Assembly: GCF_000426605.1 (NCBI RefSeq)
Contig: NZ_AUFR01000001.1
Coordinates: 186,001-250,000 of the forward strand
DNA from: Propionibacterium acidifaciens DSM 21887
GTDB lineage: Bacteria; Actinomycetota; Actinomycetes; Propionibacteriales; Propionibacteriaceae
Direction of reading: 5' to 3'
Length of the DNA stretch: 64,000 nt
A program made the position numbers and the translations under genes. Position 1 is the first letter of the stretch. Each line of letters opens with the position of its first letter. Below, in pieces: positions 54,178-62,184 of the stretch. Below the pieces are notes generated by a model. The model made no database searches and was not told the DNA's origin. It worked only from the letters and a program-made list of their open reading frames with translations.

Positions 54178-54839
54178 TCGGCCGGCTCAGCCCAGCGCCG
54201 CCACGACGAGGCCCGCCGGGTGACGATCCAGGTGGCGGCCTGGGTGCGCCGCCGCAGCCCCATCTTCGCCAGCAGCGAGGTGATGTGGTTCTTCACGGTC
54301 TTCTCGGCGATCCCCAGCCGATCGCTGATCTCGCGATTGCTCAGCCCCTCGCCGATGAGCTCCAGGACGCGCCGCTCCGAGGGGGTGAGGCCCTCGGTCA
54401 GATCGGCGGCCCCACGACGGCGGGGCGGAAGCCGCTGACCGGCCACGGCCCGCCCCGCGGCGACGCCCTTGATGGCGGAGACCACCTCGATGCCCCGCAG
54501 CGATTTGCTGAGATAGGCGCTCGCCCCGCCCGTGAGGGCCTCGCGCATCGCCTCGTCGTCGTCCACCGAGGTGAGCACGATGAAGCGCGAGCCCGGCAGC
54601 GCGCCGCGCAGCTGCGAGATCAGCTCGAGCCCCGTGCCGTCGGGCAGCCGCAGCGCGACCAGGACGATCTGCGGCGCCAGCGGCGGCGCCAGCCGCACGG
54701 CCTCCGCCACGCCCGAGGCCTCACCGACGAGCTCGACGCCGCGGGCGTCCGCGAGGATGACGCCGAGCCCCCGCCGGACGATCTCGTGGCCGTCGACCAC
54801 CATGACACCGATCTGCCGACCCTGACGCTGCACGGTCAT
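54135..54839 (-). CDS. NarL/LuxR-type response regulator with degenerate receiver domain
   Basis: This is a 234-residue protein. The receiver domain (about 8-122) keeps the switch Thr (IVLTS) and Lys (YLSKS), but the phosphate-accepting Asp is Ala (VLVALRLPDG). The acidic pair is reduced to one Asp (VVDGHE). The C-terminal LuxR HTH (about 145-205) is intact: LTPSERRVLELIGEGLSNREISDRLGIAEKTVKNHITSLLAKM. No histidine kinase gene is near, so it is probably phosphorylation-independent. The ATG at 54839 has GGAGG 8 nt upstream; 54854 is an alternative. Confidence 0.88.
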   Translation of the reverse strand: MTVQRQGRQIGVMVVDGHEIVRRGLGVILADARGVELVGEASGVAEAVRLAPPLAPQIVLVALRLPDGTGLELISQLRGALPGSRFIVLTSVDDDEAMREALTGGASAYLSKSLRGIEVVSAIKGVAAGRAVAGQRLPPRRRGAADLTEGLTPSERRVLELIGEGLSNREISDRLGIAEKTVKNHITSLLAKMGLRRRTQAATWIVTRRASSWRRWAEPADQPSRNSTPKPPRG

Positions 54840-54925
54840 GGACTCAGCCTCCATTCCTCACCCGGGGCGGGCGAGCCGGGGCCGCGGGACCCGGCTGCGC
54901 CCGGGCCCCGCGGCGGGCGCACGGG

Positions 54926-55702
54926 CTAGTGCTCCGGCGCCCACTCGCCGAGGAGCCCGAGGATCCGGTTGAGCTCCCCGACGGGGATCTGACCGGGCGC
55001 CGAGGGGCGCCCGACCATGCCGAAGGTGGCGGCCGAGCCGAAGAAGGCGCCGGTCATGCGCGAGAGCATCCCCTCACGACCCATCGACATGGTGATGATC
55101 GGACGATCGGCGTGGTGCGCCGACATCAGCCAGGTGGCCGACAGGAGGGTGAGCAGGTCGCCGGTGTCGTGCGGGGTGCACGCCAGCTTCGGAACATCGG
55201 CGCCCGCCTCCTGCATCCGCCTGAGGCGGGAGACGATCTCCTCGGCCGACGGCGTGGCGTCGAAGTCGTGGTTGGACGCCACCACCGCCACCGCCCGGGC
55301 ATGCGCGGCGTCGATCACCTCGCGCACCACCTGCGGGCCGCGGAAGAACTCGACGTCCACCGCATCGACGTGCCCCGAGTCGATCAGGGCCGAGTTGAGA
55401 GCCACGTAGTCCTGGGCGCTGATCGCCTTCTCACCGCCCTCGTCGGCGGTCCGGAAGGTGGCCAGCAGCCCCCGCCCGCCCAGACGGGCGGCCAGCGGGC
55501 CGGCGAGTGCGACGGCCGCGCCGACGTCGGGGGCCGTCCCGAGGAAGTCGACGCGCCACTCGACGATGTCGATCTCGTGCGGGGTCAGGGCCTCGGCCCC
55601 GGCCAGGACCTCGTCGGCCGTCGTCCCGGTGATCGGCACGATCACCTTGGGCGGGCCCTCCCCCAGCACCACGTCCTTGAGCCGCACCGTTCTCATGGTC
55701 AT
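54926..55702 (-). CDS. aroD: Type I 3-dehydroquinate dehydratase
   Basis: AroD interconverts 3-dehydroquinate and 3-dehydroshikimate through a Schiff base. In the 258-residue protein the catalytic pair is His in VVASNHDFDATP (about 146) and Lys in DVPKLACTP (about 173), with EWRVDFL and SMGREGMLSRMTGAFFGSAATF conserved. Many actinobacteria use the unrelated type II enzyme for aromatic biosynthesis, so a type I enzyme inside this cluster suggests a dedicated quinate/shikimate role. It is the last gene of the dehydrogenase-MFS-aroD operon. Confidence 0.94.
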   Translation of the reverse strand: MTMRTVRLKDVVLGEGPPKVIVPITGTTADEVLAGAEALTPHEIDIVEWRVDFLGTAPDVGAAVALAGPLAARLGGRGLLATFRTADEGGEKAISAQDYVALNSALIDSGHVDAVDVEFFRGPQVVREVIDAAHARAVAVVASNHDFDATPSAEEIVSRLRRMQEAGADVPKLACTPHDTGDLLTLLSATWLMSAHHADRPIITMSMGREGMLSRMTGAFFGSAATFGMVGRPSAPGQIPVGELNRILGLLGEWAPEH

Positions 55703-55726
55703 CGGTCCTCCCCTCCTGTCCGGCGC

Positions 55727-57028
55727 TCAGGCCTTCGCCCTCACCGACTCGATCGCCCGGAAGATCGAGCGATGGCGCAGGAAGACGAAGACCGCGGTTG
55801 CGAAGGCGATCACGCTGAATGCCACCGCGAGCCACACCACGTTCGTGTAGCCGCTGGCCAGCAGGCGAGTGGCCTCGTCGCCCGGGACGTCCTTGGTGCT
55901 CGGCACGATGGCACCGACCGCATAGGGCAGCACGAAGCCGCCGACCGCGCCGGCCATCCAGTACCAGCTCACGATCTGGCCCTTGGACTTCGGGAAGAAA
56001 TCGGACATCGCGGTGAGCACGAGCTGCATGATGCCGCCCGAGACGAAGTAGCCGATGAGGAAGGCGGTGATCCTCATGCCGGTCAGGGAGTGCATGCCGC
56101 CGATGTTGAGCAGCAGCACGGAGACCAGGCCGAATGCGGCGTAGACGGGCACGAAGTTGATCGACTTGACGCCGCGGGAGGAGATCACGGCGGTGAGCAG
56201 CACCGCGACCACCGAGCCGAGCGTGAAGAACTGGGTCAGGCCGCGGCCCTGGGAAGTGCTCAGATGGGCGATGTTGGAGCCGATCTGGGGCAGCGCCTGG
56301 TTCGCCAGGTAGACGATCCCGTTGGTGCAGAAGATGAAGACGAGGCAGACGACGCCCTCCACGGCGAAGCGCGCGCGGGTGGGGCTCTGCCCGGACTCCG
56401 CGTCCTGCTCGGCGGCCTGCTGGGCCGCCAGCTGCTCGGCCGCGATCCTCCTGTAGTCGGGGAAGGAGACGACGAACGCCAGGATGCCCATCACCACCAT
56501 GTAGATGCCGGCGGCGATCGGCACGACGCGCCAGTGCCGGGTGCCCACCATCGTGACGAGGAGGGGCATCACGAACTGCCCGGCCGAGATGAAGATCTTG
56601 ATGAGGATGTTCATCGTGCCGGCGTTCGAGGGACTCGACTCCATGAGCGTCGGATAGGTGCCGGCGTCGAGGAAGGAGTTGCCGGCGCCGAAGACCGCCG
56701 CGAGCAGCATGCCGACGGTGCGATTGGGCGAGAGCGGCAGCAGGATGAAGAAGACCGCGGTGAGGGCGATGCCGACCAGCACGATCCTGCGGCGGCCGAA
56801 CCTGTCGGCCAGGAAACCGGCGAAGGGATAGCTGACGAATTTGCCGATGGCCATCACCGACAGGGCCGAGATCACATCCTTCGCCTCGACCCCCCAGGCC
56901 GCGGACAGCCCCCAGCCGTCGCCCGGCGAACCCGCCAGCTGACTGGCGGCGATGAGGCCCATGGCGTACACGAGGTAGGAGAAGTACAAGGTGAGCACGG
57001 CCCCCATGTTGTGGACCTTCGTGGCCAT
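55727..57028 (-). CDS. MFS transporter, YdiN/YdiM-like
   Basis: This 433-residue carrier has about 12 helices. Motif A is FLADRFGRRRIVL (about 73-85) and the interdomain loop (about 195-225) is Gln/Ala-rich. It lies between the YdiB-type dehydrogenase and aroD genes. In E. coli an MFS carrier (YdiN) adjoins ydiB-aroD in the same way, so quinate or shikimate transport (or product export) is inferred. Confidence 0.88.
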   Translation of the reverse strand: MATKVHNMGAVLTLYFSYLVYAMGLIAASQLAGSPGDGWGLSAAWGVEAKDVISALSVMAIGKFVSYPFAGFLADRFGRRRIVLVGIALTAVFFILLPLSPNRTVGMLLAAVFGAGNSFLDAGTYPTLMESSPSNAGTMNILIKIFISAGQFVMPLLVTMVGTRHWRVVPIAAGIYMVVMGILAFVVSFPDYRRIAAEQLAAQQAAEQDAESGQSPTRARFAVEGVVCLVFIFCTNGIVYLANQALPQIGSNIAHLSTSQGRGLTQFFTLGSVVAVLLTAVISSRGVKSINFVPVYAAFGLVSVLLLNIGGMHSLTGMRITAFLIGYFVSGGIMQLVLTAMSDFFPKSKGQIVSWYWMAGAVGGFVLPYAVGAIVPSTKDVPGDEATRLLASGYTNVVWLAVAFSVIAFATAVFVFLRHRSIFRAIESVRAKA

Positions 57029-57100
57029 GGCGTCCCCTTTCTGACGAGTGGTTGCGCCCCGTTCACGGACGGCGCGGCGGAATCGGACGGGGGTTTCGGC

Positions 57101-57994
57101 TCACCGGCCCATGTGCGCGCGCACGTAGTCGAGCGGCATGTCGTGGCCGGTGAACAGCTCGAAGGCGGCGGCGCCCTGCCGGTACATCATCTCGATGCCG
57201 TTGGTGCACTGCAGGCCGGCCCGCCCGCAATCGCGCAGGAACCTCGTCTCGGCCGGCGAGTAGACCACGTGCATCACGAACGTCTCGGGCGGGATGATCG
57301 AGACGTCCGGAAGGTTCGTCCTGCCCTCCAACGCGCCCATGCCGACGTTCGTCGCGTCGATCAGCACCGAGGACTCGGCCAGCGCCCCCGCCAGGGCGTC
57401 CTGGTCCGCGAGGTCGTGCAGCACGGCGGCCGCGCCGGTGCGCGAGCTGATCTTCTCCAGCGTGCGCTCGGCGTTGTCCCAGAAGGGATCCCTGCGGTTG
57501 AAGATGTTGAGCGCGGCGGCCCCGTCCAGCGCGGCCTGCACCGTCACCGCGGTGCCCGCGCCGCCCGCACCGATGATCGTGATGGTCCGGCCCTCGGGCG
57601 CGTGGTCGAAGAAGCGCAGCGCCTCCATCGCGCCCACGCCGTCGGTGTTGTACGCGGTGAGCCTGCCGTCCTCGTTGACCACCGTGTTCGAGGCGCCGAT
57701 GAGCTCCGCGGCGGGGGTGATCGTGTCGACGCAGGTCAGGATCCTCATCTTGTTCGGCATGGAGACGTTCCAGCCGCGGACCTTGAGCGTCCGCATGGCC
57801 TCGACCGCGGCGGGCAGCTCCTCGTCATCCACCTCGAAGGCCAGGTAGGCGTAGTCGAGCCCGAGTCTCGCGATGGCCAGATTGTGCATCCGCGGCGACT
57901 GGCTGTGCCGGATGGGATGAGCGAGCAGCCCGAGCAGTTCGGTGCGGCCGGTGATGGTCTGCATGACTTCGTCGTTCATGGGTTCATCGTTCAT
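57101..57994 (-). CDS. Quinate/shikimate dehydrogenase, YdiB-type AroE family
   Basis: This 297-residue enzyme reduces 3-dehydroshikimate to shikimate and, in YdiB-type members, interconverts quinate and 3-dehydroquinate. The substrate motif HSQSPRMHN (about 30) and the YdiB-like NVSMPNK (about 76, in place of NVTxPxK) are visible. YNTDGVGAM and the nucleotide motif IGAGGAGTAV (about 141) follow. The ATG at 57994 has GAGAGGG 8 nt upstream; later in-frame ATGs are possible. It heads an operon with an MFS gene and aroD, below operator A. Confidence 0.92.
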   Translation of the reverse strand: MNDEPMNDEVMQTITGRTELLGLLAHPIRHSQSPRMHNLAIARLGLDYAYLAFEVDDEELPAAVEAMRTLKVRGWNVSMPNKMRILTCVDTITPAAELIGASNTVVNEDGRLTAYNTDGVGAMEALRFFDHAPEGRTITIIGAGGAGTAVTVQAALDGAAALNIFNRRDPFWDNAERTLEKISSRTGAAAVLHDLADQDALAGALAESSVLIDATNVGMGALEGRTNLPDVSIIPPETFVMHVVYSPAETRFLRDCGRAGLQCTNGIEMMYRQGAAAFELFTGHDMPLDYVRAHMGR

Positions 57995-58034
57995 GGGGTG
58001 GTCCCTCTCGGTCGGGAGCGTTCGCCACGTCGCG

Positions 58035-58050
58035 AACTAACCCGTTAGTT
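58035..58050. promoter_or_regulatory. Operator A: AACTAAC-CC-GTTAGTT, upstream of the ydiB-type operon
   Basis: A perfect 7-bp inverted repeat with a 2-nt centre, in AT-rich DNA 41 nt before the dehydrogenase start. A minus-strand TAAATT -10 candidate (58052-58057) lies next to it. It aligns with sites B, C and D. Confidence 0.65.
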
Positions 58051-58156
58051 AATTTACCTCAACGGCCCTGTCCCCGCCACATCGCTCATCCGATTCCGCT
58101 CATCCGCCACTGCCGCAGCGGCTCGGCACGGGACCAGCAGCAGCCGTGCCGGCGAG

Positions 58157-59845
58157 TCACCGGTCCCGGATCGCCGCCCAGGACTCGCGCAGCAGCCGCT
58201 CGTCCGGAGCGCGGGCGATGGTGCACTTCGCGATGCCCTCCAGCACGACGAAGCGCAGTTCGTCGTTGCGGACCTTCTTGTCCCAGGACATCGCCTGCGA
58301 CAGCTGCCGCCAGCTCGCGCCGGAGTAGCCGGTGGGCAGACCGACCATGCGCAGCACGCTGCGGTGCCGGGCGAGGTCCTCCGCGTCGAGACGGCCCAGC
58401 CGGTGGGCGAGCTCGGCGGCGTAGACCATGCCGATCGCGACGGCGTCGCCGTGGCGCATCGCCGGGCCCTCGCAGCTCTCGATGGCGTGGCCCAGGGTGT
58501 GTCCGTAGTTGAGGATCTCGCGCAGCCCGACCTCGCGCAGGTCCTCGGCGACGACCCGGGCCTTCACCGCGAGGGCGCGCTCCATGAGCTCGCGGAAGAC
58601 GGGCGAGTGGATGTCCAGGGCGTCGGCGCCGCCATTGGCCTCGATGAGCCTCAGGATCTGCTCGTCGCCCACGAAACCGGCCTTGACGATCTCTGCGAGG
58701 CCCGAGCGGAGCTGCTCTGCCGGCAGGCTCGCCAGCAGGCCCAGATCGCACAGCACCCCGCACGGCGAGTGGAAGGCCCCCACCAGATCGCGGCCGCGCG
58801 GCAGGTCGAGTGCGGCCTTGCCGCCGACCGAGGCGTCCACCATGGCGAGCAGGCTGGTGGGCACGTTCACCACGGGCACGCCCCGCAGCCAGGTGGCGCC
58901 CACGAAGCCGAGCAGATAGATCGCCTCGGCGCCCCCCACGGCGACGATCGCGTCCCGGCGGCCGAAGCGGTGCTCGCCCAGCAGGTCCCAGAGCCGGGCG
59001 ACGGCGTCCAGGCTCTTCGTCCGGGCCGGATCGGGCAGCTCGTGGCGGACCACCCGGCGACCGCCGGCCTCCAGGGCCTCGGCCAGACGGTCCGCGCTCG
59101 GAGCGACGACCGCCTCGTGGGCCACCAGCACGCGTTCGGCGTCCCGGGGAATCAGCTCACCGGCCTCGGGCAGCAGATCCCATCCGATGCGGATCTCGTA
59201 GCCGTCGTGGCCGGTCACGCTCACCACGCTCGCCGGAGCATGCCGGGACGCGGCGCGCCGCACGGTGCCCGGCGGTAGATCGACCGTGCCGGCGTTGATG
59301 AGCGCCAGCAGGATGTCCTCGCCGGAGTCCTGCGGGCGGCGGCCGGTGGTGTTCAGCCTGATCTGCGAGACGCTCTCGTAGATGGCGCGGCGCTGGGCCA
59401 TGAGCGCGTTGAACTTGGTCACCGGATCGCCCATGAGCAGAGGGCGGATGCCCGAGAGCCCGACCCGGGGCAGCGCCTGCGAGACGTCGACGTCGAGGAA
59501 GACCGTCATGTGCCGGCGCAGCGCCTCCTGCGTGCCGGGGTGCAGGATCGCCCCCCCGCCCAGCGCGACGATGCCGTCGAACTCGCGCAGCACGCGCAGC
59601 ACCGTCTCGTGCTCGAGCGCCCGGAAGGCCGGCTCGCCCTTGGTGAGGAAGATCTCGGGAATGGGCATGCCGGCGACGCGCTCCACCTCATCGTCGGTGT
59701 CGAGGAAGGGCAGGCCCAACGCATGGGCGATGAGCGTGCCCACCGTGGTCTTGCCGGCCCCGGGCGGGCCGACGAGCACCACGGCCGGTCGGTGCTCCTG
59801 CTCATCCGGCTCGTCCGGCCCCGGTGCGGATGGCTGGTCAACCAT
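58157..59845 (-). CDS. aroKB-like: Shikimate kinase fused to a 3-dehydroquinate synthase-like domain
   Basis: This is a 562-residue fusion. The N-terminal shikimate kinase (about 15-185) is intact: P-loop GPPGAGKTTVG, DTDDEVE, AFRALE, ALGGGAIL, GIRPLL and the QRRAIYESV arginine. The C-terminal AroB-like domain (about 205-560) keeps the zinc ligands (GLAEIVKAGF, LNYGHTLGHAIE, RHGDAV) but departs from AroB at nucleotide/substrate sites: PDPARTKS for PDGExxKS, VGGAEAIYLLGF for VGGGxxxDLAGF, and RGRDLVGAF for GKNLVGAF. The kinase should work; the synthase activity is doubtful or changed. It lies downstream of the enoate reductase gene. Confidence 0.85.
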   Translation of the reverse strand: MVDQPSAPGPDEPDEQEHRPAVVLVGPPGAGKTTVGTLIAHALGLPFLDTDDEVERVAGMPIPEIFLTKGEPAFRALEHETVLRVLREFDGIVALGGGAILHPGTQEALRRHMTVFLDVDVSQALPRVGLSGIRPLLMGDPVTKFNALMAQRRAIYESVSQIRLNTTGRRPQDSGEDILLALINAGTVDLPPGTVRRAASRHAPASVVSVTGHDGYEIRIGWDLLPEAGELIPRDAERVLVAHEAVVAPSADRLAEALEAGGRRVVRHELPDPARTKSLDAVARLWDLLGEHRFGRRDAIVAVGGAEAIYLLGFVGATWLRGVPVVNVPTSLLAMVDASVGGKAALDLPRGRDLVGAFHSPCGVLCDLGLLASLPAEQLRSGLAEIVKAGFVGDEQILRLIEANGGADALDIHSPVFRELMERALAVKARVVAEDLREVGLREILNYGHTLGHAIESCEGPAMRHGDAVAIGMVYAAELAHRLGRLDAEDLARHRSVLRMVGLPTGYSGASWRQLSQAMSWDKKVRNDELRFVVLEGIAKCTIARAPDERLLRESWAAIRDR

Positions 59846-59906
59846 GCTTCTCGTCTTCCCTCCGTCGTCGCGTGGCGTCGCGCTGGAACACCGCGCGAAG
59901 GCGTCC

Positions 59907-61928
59907 TCAGGCCTCGGCGCGTCTGCCGAGTTCGTTGAGCGCCTTCAGTACACCACGGCCCTCGCGCACCGCGTCGATGATCTTACGGGGACGCACCGAG
60001 TCGCCGATGTTCATCACCGGGACGCCCACGCCGGTGCAGCGCTCGATCAGTTCGGGCAGGCCGGACGTCACCGGCCTCATGCCGAGGCAGATCACCCCGT
60101 GCACCATCTCGATGAACTCGGGTTCGCCGTCGGCCGGGCGCACCACCACGCCCTCCTCACGCACCTCGGCCAGGCTCGTGCTCACGCGCACGTCCACGTC
60201 GCCGCGCTCCAGCACCTCGAGCATCTGCAGGCGCGTGACCATGTCCAGATCGTTGCCGATCGCGGGCAGACGCTCCACCAGGACCACCTGCACGTCGTGG
60301 TCGACCAGATGCTCCATCACGTCCAGGCCCACCGCGCCGGCGCCCACGACGACGGCCCGACGGCCCCGCCACCGGGCCACCTCGTCGATGCGGGAGGCGA
60401 AGCCGATGATGGAGCTGACCGTCGAGCCCGGCCGGTCGAGATGCTCGCGCAGCCCGGTGATGGGCGGGGCGACGGGCAGGCCGCCGGTGGCGTTGACCAC
60501 CAGATCGGGGTGCTCGGCCAGAACCCTGTCGGGCTCCCCCGGCTGTCCGGTCCTGATGTCCACGCCGGCGCGGCGGGCGCGCAGCACCGACTCGTCGAGA
60601 TACTTCGCGATGCGCCACTTCGCCGGCAGCCGGGCGGCGTGGCGCACGCTGCCGCCCGGCTGCTCGCCCCGCTCCAGCAGCATCACCGCGCAGCCGACCT
60701 CGGCGGCGCTCGAGGCGGCCTCCAGCCCGGCCGGACCGCCGCCGACCACCACGACCCTCGTCGGAACGCTCACCTTCGTGGCGCGGTAGGACTCGTTGTC
60801 GAGGATGCTCGGGTTGATCGTGCAGCGGATCGGCCTGCCCTGGCGGATGCGGTGGTCCGCGCACCCTATGTTGCAGGAGATGCAGTGCAGGATCTCCTCC
60901 GGGCGCCCCTCGCGCACCTTGCGCACCCACCAGGGGTCGGCGATGAGACCGCGGCCGATCGCGACGAGATCGGCGTCGCCGTCGGCGATGATGCGCTCGG
61001 CCGCCTGCGGATCGCGCACATTGCCCGAGGTGACGGTCGGCTTGCCGAACTCCTCCCGGAAGGCGCGAGCCATCGTCGAGCGCCAGCCGTCGGGCAGGCG
61101 GGCCATGTCGATCTGGTACTGCAGATTGGGGTTCTCGGCGGTCGAGACGTTCCAGATGTCCACGTACTCGTCGCAGTGGGCGGCCAGGGCGAGGGTGTCC
61201 TCGAGCCGGTTCCCGCCGTCGAGCAGTTCGTCGGCACTGAGCCTCACCGAGATCGGGAAGCGCTCGCCGACCTGGGAGCGCACCTCGCGCAGCACCTCGA
61301 CCAGCAGCCGCGCCCGGTTCCGGGGGCTGCCGCCGTACTCGTCGGTGCGGTGGTTGTAGAGCGGGGAGAGGAACTGGTTGAGCAGATAGGAGTGCCCGCC
61401 GTGCACCTCGACCATGTCGAAACCGGCGCGCTGGGCGCGCCGGGCGGTCCGCCCGAAGCACTCGACGACGTGTCCGATCTGCTCGAGCGTCATGGGCGTC
61501 GGGGCGTGCCCGCCGGGTTTGGAGGGCACATCGGAGGACGAGAGGGTGGCCGCTCCGGTGAGGGCCGGGTCCGCCGAGGCGCCGGCGTGGTTGATCTGCA
61601 CCCCCGCCATCGAGCCGCAGCGGTGCATCATCTCCGTGAAGGCGAACATGCGGGGCAGACAGTGGTCGTTGTCGAGGCGCAGCTGAGTGTATCCGTTCGA
61701 ACCGGTGGGATGGTCGACGCAGACGTTCTCCATGATGATGAGCCCGGTGCCGCCGCGGGCCCGCTCGCGGTAGTAGGCCATGTGCTCGTCGCTGAGCTCG
61801 CCGCCCGCGGTGGCGAAGTTGGTTCCCATGGGCGGCATGACGATCCGGTTGGGAATCGTCATGCCGCGGACGGTGAGGGGTTGGAGGATCTGCGTCGTCG
61901 TGGTCGTCTGGGCATACGAAATGGTCAT
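59907..61928 (-). CDS. FadH/BaiCD-type NADH:flavin oxidoreductase (2-enoate / 2,4-dienoyl-CoA reductase)
   Basis: This 673-residue enzyme has three modules. The first is an old-yellow-enzyme FMN barrel (about 10-350, with MPPMGTNFAT, HAGASAD and VHGGHSYLLNQFLSP). A [4Fe-4S] motif, CISCNIGCADHRIRQGRPIRC (about 343-363), follows. The third is an FAD/NAD(P) part with VVVVGGGPAGLEAASSAAE (about 392) and VVVGAGAVGLDVMEHL (about 525). Members reduce conjugated C=C bonds of dienoyl-CoAs, enoates or bile-acid intermediates. Its context suggests reduction of an unsaturated cyclohexene carboxylate. It lies below operator B and is probably co-transcribed with the kinase fusion. Confidence 0.92.
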   Translation of the reverse strand: MTISYAQTTTTTQILQPLTVRGMTIPNRIVMPPMGTNFATAGGELSDEHMAYYRERARGGTGLIIMENVCVDHPTGSNGYTQLRLDNDHCLPRMFAFTEMMHRCGSMAGVQINHAGASADPALTGAATLSSSDVPSKPGGHAPTPMTLEQIGHVVECFGRTARRAQRAGFDMVEVHGGHSYLLNQFLSPLYNHRTDEYGGSPRNRARLLVEVLREVRSQVGERFPISVRLSADELLDGGNRLEDTLALAAHCDEYVDIWNVSTAENPNLQYQIDMARLPDGWRSTMARAFREEFGKPTVTSGNVRDPQAAERIIADGDADLVAIGRGLIADPWWVRKVREGRPEEILHCISCNIGCADHRIRQGRPIRCTINPSILDNESYRATKVSVPTRVVVVGGGPAGLEAASSAAEVGCAVMLLERGEQPGGSVRHAARLPAKWRIAKYLDESVLRARRAGVDIRTGQPGEPDRVLAEHPDLVVNATGGLPVAPPITGLREHLDRPGSTVSSIIGFASRIDEVARWRGRRAVVVGAGAVGLDVMEHLVDHDVQVVLVERLPAIGNDLDMVTRLQMLEVLERGDVDVRVSTSLAEVREEGVVVRPADGEPEFIEMVHGVICLGMRPVTSGLPELIERCTGVGVPVMNIGDSVRPRKIIDAVREGRGVLKALNELGRRAEA

Positions 61929-62011
61929 GGGGGTTCCTCGCTCACGGCCGGCCCGCCGCCACTCTGCGTCAGGCCCGGCTCCCGGTCAGGGTATGCTCCT
62001 CAGCTTCTGAA

Positions 62012-62023
62012 TGTACCGGTTAG
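62012..62023. promoter_or_regulatory. Operator B: TGTACCGGTTAG between the enoate reductase and aldo-keto reductase genes
   Basis: On the minus strand it reads CTAACCGGTACA followed by TT, almost the same as site C (CCAACTGGTACA followed by AT). It lies 84 nt before the enoate reductase start in the AT-richest part of the divergent region, so it could control both directions. Confidence 0.6.
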
Positions 62024-62151
62024 TCCATATTTTGCACGAACTTGTCTTCTCACTGCGCAGCTGAGGCGTATCGGCTCCCGCGGGGCGCTCGCCGGGCGGG
62101 GGCTCCGGAACGGCGGGTCCCGGGGACGGGGCGACCGCGAGGAGCCCGCCC

Positions 62152-62157
62152 TAGGAT
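62152..62157 (+). promoter_or_regulatory. -10 box TAGGAT for the aldo-keto reductase gene
   Basis: TAGGAT lies 27 nt before the ATG at 62185, leaving a short leader with GAAAGGGG as ribosome site. Confidence 0.45.
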
Positions 62158-62184
62158 GGAGGCCACACGTTGAAAGGGGCCTCC

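Noticed and set aside
62170-62184. TTG start for the aldo-keto reductase
   Set aside because: The TTG lies before the GAAAGGGG ribosome site that serves the ATG at 62185, so it would not be used with that site.
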